13,605 bases of DNA from an uncultured bacterium (GTDB lineage Bacteria > Bacillota > Clostridia > Lachnospirales > Lachnospiraceae): assembly GCA_937893485.1 (NCBI GenBank), contig CALBJL010000069.1, forward strand, positions 1-13,605, given 5' to 3'. The notes beneath the pieces are model-generated. The model was not told the origin of the DNA. It saw only the letters and a list, made by a program, of their open reading frames with translations, and ran no database searches. Shown piece by piece: positions 4,982 through 11,299 of the stretch. Both the position numbers and the translations under genes were made by a program. Numbering within the stretch: position 1 is the stretch's first letter; each line of letters begins with the position of its first letter.

Positions 4982-5851
4982 TTAGAATTTCATAATTCCC
5001 TGCATCCAGATTTTTCCTTTAAATCTGCGACCGATCTGGGGCTCGCCGAGCAGATCCTTTTCATTGATACAGATGTCATAGATCATATCTTTTGAATTAA
5101 CGGTCATGATGACCATATTTTCGCCGGTAACCATATTTTTTGAATGACTCATATCCAGAATCTCACCAATCACTGCATACTGATCACTTTCCACACCGTA
5201 AGGCATGATACTTGACTCAACGATTGTGAGCAGATCCTCCGTCGTGACTCTGCGGGATAACATCGAATAGATATCCATATCCTCAACAGTCAGATTCTCA
5301 ATCGCTTCCTCGTCGCCGTCCTTTGCGGCTGAAATCAGGTTTGACCGTTTCTGTAGGCGGCGGATATGCTTTTTTCTGCTTTCATCGTACTGTTCTAGCG
5401 GTAAAATGATCTTTCCCTCTGTAGATAAGGCAGATAGAACTGATGTTCCTGTTTTTGAAATTAACTGACCATTTGTGTGCTTAAAAAACTCACTGATATT
5501 TTGCAGATAATAGATCAGTGTGATGCCCATGCGCATATCGTCGCAGATCGCGGCATAGGAGTTTTTATCCGCATGGCGTTCGATCTCAATCTCCTCCTGC
5601 GTGCTTTCATAGCTGCCGCGAAAATACGGATAAAAATATTCTACCTGAAATCTATCCTCCAGATAACTGCCGCAGACAGCCAGACCGGTCCGATAACCAA
5701 ATTCTTTTTTCAATTCTACAAAAATCTCTCCATCCTCTTTCTCATACGAGCTTCGCATATCCGGTGCATCAATCGTCATTTGTAAATACGGATAGATCTC
5801 TGTATCCTTCGTTATTTCACTAAATCCAACACTTCGTAAAAAACTATGCAT
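4982..5851 (-). CDS. DUF3881 family protein
   Basis: A 289-residue cytoplasmic-looking protein without signal peptide or membrane helix. It matches the DUF3881 pattern as I know it: an N-terminal MHSFLRSVGFS, then FQVEYFYPYFRGS, ERHADKNSYAAICDDMR and GITLIYYLQN in the first half, and a C-terminal segment ending in a beta-rich RFKGKIWMQG. The middle (about residues 160-200) is basic, then acidic and probably flexible. Function is unknown; in Lachnospiraceae the gene is commonly found in this chromosomal neighbourhood. The ATG has an AGGAAAGG ribosome site, and only 19 bp separate it from the DUF4446 stop, so it is the last gene of the parB operon. The tRNA promoter starts immediately after its stop. 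Confidence 0.8.
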   Translation of the reverse strand: MHSFLRSVGFSEITKDTEIYPYLQMTIDAPDMRSSYEKEDGEIFVELKKEFGYRTGLAVCGSYLEDRFQVEYFYPYFRGSYESTQEEIEIERHADKNSYAAICDDMRMGITLIYYLQNISEFFKHTNGQLISKTGTSVLSALSTEGKIILPLEQYDESRKKHIRRLQKRSNLISAAKDGDEEAIENLTVEDMDIYSMLSRRVTTEDLLTIVESSIMPYGVESDQYAVIGEILDMSHSKNMVTGENMVIMTVNSKDMIYDICINEKDLLGEPQIGRRFKGKIWMQGIMKF

Positions 5852-5870
5852 GTGTTAGTTACCTTTCCTA

Positions 5871-6389
5871 TTACTTATATGCTTTCGCCATTTCCAGCGC
5901 TTCTTTCTCCTCATCCGAGAGGATAATCACGCAGTTTCCGGCGATAATTTCCTTGATGTAAGTATAGCATCCCTCGCGGCTATGCATGGCATTGATGATA
6001 AAACCATCTTCCTTCTCATTGAGCAGACACAGTGAAAAACTCAACTTTCCGCCCATCTCCTGAAATGCATCATATTTGACCAGTCCTACCTTCTGGAATG
6101 CAAATTTGATCTGATTGGTAAGCTGCGAGATATTTTGCTTATTTTCCTGATTGGACGCGATCAATCCGTCGATCTCATTCAGATGGTCAGCGATTGTCTG
6201 CTCCAATGTCTTTGCATCCGCACCGCCCATAAAAGTCTGATACTTTTTCTTTAGCTTGCTGATCTGAACCAGATTGACAATCATAACAACAAATGTGATT
6301 AAAAAAAGTAATGCTGCGACTGCCACACCGATCAACACATATTCCATATTGTTATTGATTACATTTACAATATCTGTCAAATAACTCAT
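5871..6389 (-). CDS. DUF4446 family membrane protein
   Basis: A 172-residue protein. A short extracytoplasmic N-terminus is followed by one membrane helix (about residues 17-40, YVLIGVAVAALLFLITFVVM), a coiled coil (about 42-95), and a conserved C-terminal domain. That domain carries the family signature FQKVGLVKYDAFQEMGGKLS, with LCLLNEKEDGFIINAMHSRE and YTYIKEIIAG following. DUF4446 has no proven function but is a constant neighbour of parB in many Firmicutes. The membrane anchor plus coiled coil would allow a role at the envelope near the origin, but that is inference. It lies 25 bp after the parB stop and 19 bp before the DUF3881 gene. Confidence 0.9.
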   Translation of the reverse strand: MSYLTDIVNVINNNMEYVLIGVAVAALLFLITFVVMIVNLVQISKLKKKYQTFMGGADAKTLEQTIADHLNEIDGLIASNQENKQNISQLTNQIKFAFQKVGLVKYDAFQEMGGKLSFSLCLLNEKEDGFIINAMHSREGCYTYIKEIIAGNCVIILSDEEKEALEMAKAYK

Positions 6390-6414
6390 TTTTCTACCTC
6401 TTTAGTGCTCCCGA

Positions 6415-7311
6415 TTACAGACTGCGAAACATATCCATGATATGATCCAGCTCCTCCGGGGAATAATACTCGATCTCAATTTTTCCTTTTTTCATATCTT
6501 TAGAAGTGATTGATACCTTTGTGCCAAAGATACCTTTCATTTTTTCTTCGAGATCATGATAGATCGCCTGCATCTGCTCGACTAACTGATCAGGCTGCGG
6601 CTTCTCTTTTGACTTCTCTGTTTTTTCTTTCTGAAGTTTTTTGACGAGCTTTTCTACTTCACGCACGCTCATTTTTTCATCAAAAATGCGCTGTGCCAGG
6701 CTATACTGCTCATCGGAATCATCGATCGCCAGCAACGCTCTCGCATGACCGGTAGACAACATATCATCAATCAACATCTGCTGCACTCTCTCATTCAGTT
6801 TCAACAGACGCATGGAGTTGGTCACTGCGGTACGGCTCTTAGAAACGCGCTCAGCTACTTCGTCCTGTTTCAAATTAAACTCGGTGAGCAGCTTTTTATA
6901 GGCTAATGCCTCCTCGATCGGATTGAGATCCTCTCTCTGGATATTTTCGATCAGGGAGATTTCCATAATCTCCTGCTCTGTATAATTTTTAATAATTACC
7001 GGTACTTCTTTCAGCCCTGCCATCTTCGCCGCACGCCAACGACGCTCACCGGCAATAATCTCATAATAAGTCTTTCGATCCTGAACGATCAAAGGCTGGA
7101 TCACTCCAAACTGTTTGATCGACTCCGATAATTCCAACAGAGCATCCTCATCAAAATTCTTTCTAGGCTGCTCGCGATTGGGTTCTACTTTATTGATATC
7201 CATCATGGTATCCGGCTTTACTGCTTCTGTCTGATCCTTTGATGTTTTTCCGATTTTATCCGGTATCATGGAATCCAATCCTTTTCCAAGTCCACCTTTT
7301 CTCACTGCCAT
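6415..7311 (-). CDS. parB: Chromosome partitioning protein ParB (Spo0J)
   Basis: A 298-residue ParB clamp that binds parS, hydrolyses CTP and spreads along DNA to load SMC and stimulate ParA. The N-terminal ParA-interacting stretch (RKGGLGKGLDSMIP, residues 4-17) is present, as are the CTP-binding boxes GERRWR (88-93) and ENIQREDLNPIEEA (122-135). The helix-turn-helix (about 147-170, around KSRTAVTNSMRLL) and the C-terminal dimerisation domain follow a Lys-rich linker (223-240). Length is normal. The ATG has an AAAGGA site. Unusually, about 500 bp containing a repeat element separate it from parA, so it may need its own promoter; a TATAAT stands about 40 bp upstream (7352-7357) without a good -35 box. 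Confidence 0.95.
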   Translation of the reverse strand: MAVRKGGLGKGLDSMIPDKIGKTSKDQTEAVKPDTMMDINKVEPNREQPRKNFDEDALLELSESIKQFGVIQPLIVQDRKTYYEIIAGERRWRAAKMAGLKEVPVIIKNYTEQEIMEISLIENIQREDLNPIEEALAYKKLLTEFNLKQDEVAERVSKSRTAVTNSMRLLKLNERVQQMLIDDMLSTGHARALLAIDDSDEQYSLAQRIFDEKMSVREVEKLVKKLQKEKTEKSKEKPQPDQLVEQMQAIYHDLEEKMKGIFGTKVSITSKDMKKGKIEIEYYSPEELDHIMDMFRSL

Positions 7312-7370
7312 AATTTTATTTCCTTTCTCGATTGTCGAATATGTAATTGTAATTATAAAAATTTATATAA

Positions 7371-7769
7371 GGGCTTCCGCAAGTATATCTGTGAAATTTA
7401 TTTGTAATGCTGCGGAAACAACAGTATCCCGATCATCTGCTCTGGATTGTCCGTCGGTGTCTCGCTGTCTCTTCAGCCTTGGCTCGATGTGTCTTTCGCT
7501 TTGCTCACACACATAGCCTGCGGCTTTCAGTTGTGACACATGAATAGTTATCAAATCGCTCGCACTTCGCCGGACAAAAATCGCAGATGCCGAGAACTGT
7601 TGCACCCGCAGCTATTTACATTACGAATAATTTAATTACAGCACCACGCTCACAATTATCTATGATATTATAGGCATTTTGTAAACATAGCAGCGCGAAC
7701 AAGATATATCTGATTTTGCTGCCTTTGCACGATGGAAATGAGACTTGTAACTTGTGGGAGCTGCGACCT
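7371..7769 (+). mobile_element. MITE-like repeat, copy 1, between parA and parB
   Basis: A ~400-bp element closely related, in opposite orientation, to 9076-9503. The right end reads GGGAGCTGCGACCT, the same terminal sequence as the other copy. The left end starts inside the terminal repeat (GCTTCCGCAAGTATATCTGT), so the outer 8-9 bases are lost or altered. The most conserved part (about 7440-7580) contains CTTCAGCCTTGGCTCGATGTG and a hairpin whose ATGTGT/ACACAT stem persists although its loop differs by a 9-bp insertion (GCTTTGCTC). No credible gene is present. Flanks 7312-7370 and 7770-7813 show only AT-rich spacer. Confidence 0.75.
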
Positions 7770-7813
7770 AATACCATATGTTTAATGAATTTATTACTAA
7801 ATTTTGGATACGC

Positions 7814-8602
7814 TCACGACTCCACATTCATTTCCGTCACAATATCATTATCAATCACTTCCTGTGCCAACTGCCGATAACTCTCCGCACCCGAAGATTT
7901 CGGATCATACAAATTGATCGGCAAACCATGACTTGGAGCTTCGGCAAGTCGGATATTTCTCGGAATCACTGTCTTATATACAGTCGTATCTATATTTTCT
8001 TTCACATTTTCTACAACCTGCATAGACAGATTCGTCCTGGAATCGTACATTGTAAATACGACACCTTCCATTTTCAACTTCGGATTCAAACGCTCCTGAA
8101 CCAGATTGATCGTATACATAAGCTGGCTCAATCCCTCTAACGCATAATACTCACACTGGATCGGAACTAATACGGTATTCGCTGTTGTCATTGCGTTGAC
8201 TGTCAGCATATTGAGTGAAGGAGGACAATCAATAATAATATACTCAAATTCCTCCTGTACATAATCTATCGCCTCGCGCAATGTATATTCCTTATTTTTA
8301 ATATCCAGCAACTCAATCTCAGCACCAGCCAGATTTACATTTGAAGGAAGAAGATACAGATTTTCAATATCTGTACGAACCATTGCCTCCTTTGCTGTAC
8401 ACTCATCCAAGATCAACTCATAGACTGTATTCTCCAGTTCTGATTTATTGATACCCAGACCACTCGTAGTATTTCCCTGCGGATCAAGATCAATAACCAA
8501 AACCTTCTTACCAGCCTCCGCCAGACAAGCAGACAAATTTATAGAAGTTGTTGTTTTACCAACTCCACCCTTCTGATTAGCAATCGCAATTATTCTTCCC
8601 AT
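7814..8602 (-). CDS. parA: Chromosome partitioning ATPase ParA (Soj)
   Basis: A 262-residue ParA/MinD-type ATPase that cycles on the nucleoid, is stimulated by ParB, and in related bacteria also tunes DnaA activity at the origin. It shows the deviant Walker A KGGVGKTT (residues 11-18, signature Lys11), the Walker A' strand VIDLDPQGN (36-44), Walker B IIIDCPPS (122-129), and the C-terminal segment IRLAEAPSHGLP. It is complete and of normal chromosomal length, without the extra N-terminal helix-turn-helix of plasmid type Ia ParA. The ATG is preceded by GGAG at 7 nt. It is the first gene after the parS sites and carries its own extended -10 promoter. It is bracketed by two inverted repeat elements. 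Confidence 0.95.
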   Translation of the reverse strand: MGRIIAIANQKGGVGKTTTSINLSACLAEAGKKVLVIDLDPQGNTTSGLGINKSELENTVYELILDECTAKEAMVRTDIENLYLLPSNVNLAGAEIELLDIKNKEYTLREAIDYVQEEFEYIIIDCPPSLNMLTVNAMTTANTVLVPIQCEYYALEGLSQLMYTINLVQERLNPKLKMEGVVFTMYDSRTNLSMQVVENVKENIDTTVYKTVIPRNIRLAEAPSHGLPINLYDPKSSGAESYRQLAQEVIDNDIVTEMNVES

Positions 8603-8694
8603 TTCATATCTCCATTAACTATCATTTGTTCAGTTTGGCTATCAATTATATAAAACTGCCTTTTCTCTGAACTTTTATTTTTTCGCACCGTTCA

Positions 8695-8703
8695 ATTATA
8701 ACA
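8695..8703 (-). promoter_or_regulatory. Extended -10 promoter of parA
   Basis: Minus-strand TG-T-TATAAT (TATAAT at 8695-8700, TG at 8702-8703), about 93 bp upstream of the parA start. The -35 position (TAGCAA) is poor, which fits an extended -10 promoter. Confidence 0.6.
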
Positions 8704-8772
8704 CGCTACTAACGACTTTGCTAGGTTTTTTCTAATAATGTTAAAAGAATGTTTTGTGTTACTGCTCAAACA

Positions 8773-8902
8773 GTACCTGAGCACTTTGCTGCTCGGGTAC
8801 GTAAAAACATGATTCAGATGTGAGCAGGCTCTTTTGCAAAGCAAAACTTATAATGAGCCTGCGAATTGTTACTGGAACGAGGTACGAGTGAACAGTAACA
8901 AT
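8773..8902. repeat. Cluster of three hairpins abutting parS
   Basis: Three dyads lie in a row. 8773-8783 pairs with 8790-8800 (11 bp, one G-T pair, 6-nt loop). GCAGGCTC (8824-8831) pairs with 8855-8862 and encloses a smaller TTTTGC/GCAAAA stem. ATTGTTACTG (8865-8874) pairs perfectly with 8893-8902, whose last base is the first base of the parS site. None has a proper T-run, so they are not simple terminators. Their role is unknown; they may be regulatory or a structured leftover of a repeat element. Confidence 0.55.
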
Positions 8903-8917
8903 GTTTCACGTGAAACA
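8902..8917. promoter_or_regulatory. parS site 1 (ParB-binding palindrome)
   Basis: TGTTTCACGTGAAACA is a perfect 16-bp palindrome and matches the Firmicutes chromosomal parS consensus, differing only at the variable fifth base of the Bacillus form. It is the loading site for ParB, located about 300 bp upstream of parA. Confidence 0.95.
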
Positions 8918-8986
8918 ACACACGATCATGTGAAAATTATGAGATCAAATACTAAATCTTGTTTTTGATAATTTAGCAGCACAAAA

Positions 8987-9002
8987 TGTTTCACGTGAAA
9001 CG
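8987..9002. promoter_or_regulatory. parS site 2
   Basis: TGTTTCACGTGAAACG has 15 of 16 bases of the palindrome, with only the last base off. It lies 85 bp from parS site 1. The stretch 9003-9075 that follows is AT-rich and holds nothing else recognisable. Confidence 0.92.
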
Positions 9003-9075
9003 AAAAAGTTTCGTTACCAACTATAAAATTTCATTGTAAAACAAATTGATAGTGACTATAATAATAGTATAAATA

Positions 9076-9503
9076 AGGTCGCAGCTCCCGCAAGCATATC
9101 TGTTTTGCTTTCATTGCACGACCCATTCCGATGAGCCTCCACAAAACAAAATTGTGTCAGCAAAGGCTTCCACAATTTGGAGTCTCCTCTCCATCGTGCA
9201 AAGGCAGCAAAATCAGATACGACTTTGCTCGCGCTGCTACGTTTATGAAGTGCTCGTAATGTAAATGGCTGTGGGTACAATCGTTTCTAATATCTACGAT
9301 TTTGTCCAGCGAAGTGCGAGCGATTTGATAACCGTTTTCATGGCACAGCTGAAAGCCGCAGGCTATGTGTGTGAAAGACACATCGAGCCAAGGCTGAAGA
9401 AACAGCGAGGCACCGCTGGGTAATCCAGAGTAGATATTAGGATACGGTTGTGACCACAGCTAAATTAAAAAAATTACAGATATACTTGCGGAAGCTGCGA
9501 CCT
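9076..9503 (-). mobile_element. MITE-like repeat, copy 2, with ~28-bp terminal inverted repeats
   Basis: A 428-bp element beginning with AGGTCGCAGCT-C-CCGCAAG-C-ATATCTGT (9076-9103) and ending with its inverse (9476-9503); 26 of 28 positions match. The interior is homologous to 7371-7769 in opposite orientation, with about 75 bp extra on the left side (about 9105-9190). No transposase gene is present, so it would be non-autonomous. I see no clear target-site duplication in the AT-rich flanks. A short open stretch (about 9305-9424, plus strand) encodes a peptide resembling one in copy 1. Not recognised as a named family. Confidence 0.75.
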
Positions 9504-9554
9504 CAATAATAATATGATAATATAAATAATATAATAGAAAACAGGAGATACACT

Positions 9555-10478
9555 ATGAATAAAAAAATTAAAAAACTCATCGCCTTTGCAGCCCTCACTG
9601 GTACTGCTATGTACGCTTTTAATAAATTCATCGACTACACCGTCAATCGCCGCAGACTGACATTAGATAAAAACGAAAACTACTATGTATGGCGCAACGG
9701 TACTATTTATTATGAGAAAAAAGGAAGCGGTACTCCACTGCTGCTGATCCATGACCTGAACCCGATCGCATCCTCCTACGAATGGAGAAAAGTGATCGAT
9801 AAACTCAGCAAAACACATACTGTTTATGCGATTGACCTGTTGGGATGCGGAAAATCAGACAAGCCCGCGATCTCTTATGTCAATTATCTGTATGTAGAAT
9901 TAGTCAATGATTTTATTGAACACGTGATCCAGCAGAAAACCGATCTGCTCGTTACCGGAGAATCATTTACTTTTGCAGTTATGGCAGCACGCATGAATCA
10001 GTCAATGATCGGAAAGATCACCGCGATCAATCCCACCGACATTACTTATAATGTCCAGTCTCCGACCGAATGCAGAAAACTGATCAAACGTGTATTTGAG
10101 ATTCCGATTGTAGGTACATTTATCTATAATCTGATTGCAAACAAAGTAACGATCCAGAGACAGTTTAGAGAAAAATATTATTACGATGCAACAAAGATCT
10201 CATATACACTGCCCGACATCTATTATGAAACTGCTCATTTGCAGGGCAGCAACGGAAAATATCTGTATGCAAGTATGTTAGGAAAATATACGAACATCAA
10301 TATTATCCATGCATTGAAGCTGATCGACCAGCCGATTCATTTCATCGTCACGGATGCTGCGAGCGAAGAAATTGTTGATTATATGAAATATCACGATCAG
10401 CTTACAATCGACCATATTGAAAAAGCCGGCTATCTGCCGCAGCTCGAAAAACCGGAGAAGGTATTAGAACTTATTTAA
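9555..10478 (+). CDS. Alpha/beta-hydrolase-fold membrane-anchored protein, possible pseudoenzyme
   Basis: A 307-residue protein with a basic N-terminus and a hydrophobic segment (about residues 8-22), probably a membrane anchor. An alpha/beta-hydrolase fold follows: LLLIHDLNP (62-70, oxyanion region), YAIDLLGCGKSDKP (91-104) and the nucleophile elbow TGESFTF (134-140, Ser137). The elbow is G-E-S-F-T instead of G-X-S-X-G. In KAGYLPQLEKPE (290-301), Tyr293 replaces the catalytic His normally found in G-H-x-P. D267 could be the acid. So the fold is clear but hydrolysis is doubtful. It is the only plus-strand core gene here. A related gene occurs between parA and rsmG in other Lachnospiraceae as I recall; function unknown. 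The ATG has an AGGAG site; a TATAAT (9530-9535) lies just upstream. Confidence 0.8.
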   Translation: MNKKIKKLIAFAALTGTAMYAFNKFIDYTVNRRRLTLDKNENYYVWRNGTIYYEKKGSGTPLLLIHDLNPIASSYEWRKVIDKLSKTHTVYAIDLLGCGKSDKPAISYVNYLYVELVNDFIEHVIQQKTDLLVTGESFTFAVMAARMNQSMIGKITAINPTDITYNVQSPTECRKLIKRVFEIPIVGTFIYNLIANKVTIQRQFREKYYYDATKISYTLPDIYYETAHLQGSNGKYLYASMLGKYTNINIIHALKLIDQPIHFIVTDAASEEIVDYMKYHDQLTIDHIEKAGYLPQLEKPEKVLELI

Positions 10479-10504
10479 AATTCGCAGAACATGATACGAA
10501 TAAC

Positions 10505-10556
10505 AAAAAGCGATTCAGAACCAAAATCAATAAAGTTCCGAATCGCTTTTTTATTT
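10505..10556. terminator. Bidirectional terminator between the hydrolase gene and rsmG
   Basis: AAAAAGCGATTC (10505-10516) pairs with 10540-10551, and GAAC (10518-10521) with GTTC (10535-10538). The A-run on one side and T-run on the other make it functional on both strands. It ends the plus-strand hydrolase gene and the minus-strand rsmG operon, whose stop is about 10 bp away. Confidence 0.85.
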
Positions 10557-10564
10557 TATAAGCA

Positions 10565-11287
10565 TTATCCCAACGGCTTTTTTGTAGGCATCCCCGACTT
10601 TCTCGGATATGTCTTTGCCGTCTTTTTTTCTTTTTTTATCACTACAAAGCTGCGGTTAAGATCTGTCCCCTCCAGTTGAAAAGGAATCACCTGTTCAAAC
10701 TGCCCGCCTAATAAAAAGATCGCTTTTTTTGCGGCAGCCAGTTCTTCCTCGATCTCACCGGATTTATAAGAAATAAACGATCCACCGATCCGTACAAATG
10801 GCAGACAATACTCAGACAGACTCGACAGATTCGCAACTGCCCGCGATACACAGTAATCATACTGCTCTCTATATTTTGGATCATGTGCAAGATCCTCTGC
10901 TCTGGCATGTACCGTCTGAATATCTGTCAATCCGAGTTCAGCGATCACTTCATCCAAAAATAAGATACGTTTATTCAAGGAATCAGCCAATGTAATCTTT
11001 AGATCCGGAAACATGATCTTTAAGGGCATTCCCGGAAAACCCGCTCCCGTACCGAGGTCAATCATAGAAAGAGGCTTTGCCAGATCTACATACTGTGCCA
11101 ATGAAATGCTATCTAAAAAGTGCTTGTCCAATACATCCTCAAACTCTGTGATCGCTGTCAGATTCATCACCTTATTTTTTTCAACAAGCATTTCATAATA
11201 AGTAATCAACTGCTCCTGCTGTTCTTTTGAAAACGGGATCTCCCATTTCTCTAATATTTTTTGAAAGCGTGTAAAATCGTAATTCAT
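10565..11287 (-). CDS. rsmG: 16S rRNA (guanine527-N7)-methyltransferase RsmG
   Basis: A 240-residue SAM-dependent methyltransferase that makes m7G527 in the 530 loop of 16S rRNA. The N-terminal substrate-binding helices carry MNLTAI (41-46) and KHFLDS (55-60). The SAM-binding glycine loop is MIDLGTGAGFPGMPL (75-89), followed by ADSLNKR (101-107) and YDYCVSRAVANL. Length is typical. It starts at an ATG preceded by AGGAG, 12 bp after the mnmG stop, so the two are co-transcribed. The C-terminus is Lys-rich (KKEKKTAKTYPRKSGMPTKK), as usual for Firmicutes RsmG. Confidence 0.95.
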   Translation of the reverse strand: MNYDFTRFQKILEKWEIPFSKEQQEQLITYYEMLVEKNKVMNLTAITEFEDVLDKHFLDSISLAQYVDLAKPLSMIDLGTGAGFPGMPLKIMFPDLKITLADSLNKRILFLDEVIAELGLTDIQTVHARAEDLAHDPKYREQYDYCVSRAVANLSSLSEYCLPFVRIGGSFISYKSGEIEEELAAAKKAIFLLGGQFEQVIPFQLEGTDLNRSFVVIKKEKKTAKTYPRKSGMPTKKPLG

Positions 11288-11299
11288 ATATGCTCCTGT

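Noticed and set aside
8902..9002. parS palindromes as generic transcription-factor operators (E-box-like CACGTG)
   Set aside because: The full 16-bp sequence and position upstream of parA match parS far better.
9056..9381. Minus-strand open frames of 74 codons in the repeat upstream of the hydrolase gene
   Set aside because: They lie in the MITE-like repeat, lack ribosome sites, and the frames are not kept in the other copy.
10460..10560. Possible lost frame at the hydrolase C-terminus (the other frame continues KFAEHDTNNK after the stop)
   Set aside because: A one-base change could extend the protein, but the extension would run through the terminator and the present length already covers the whole fold; evidence too thin.
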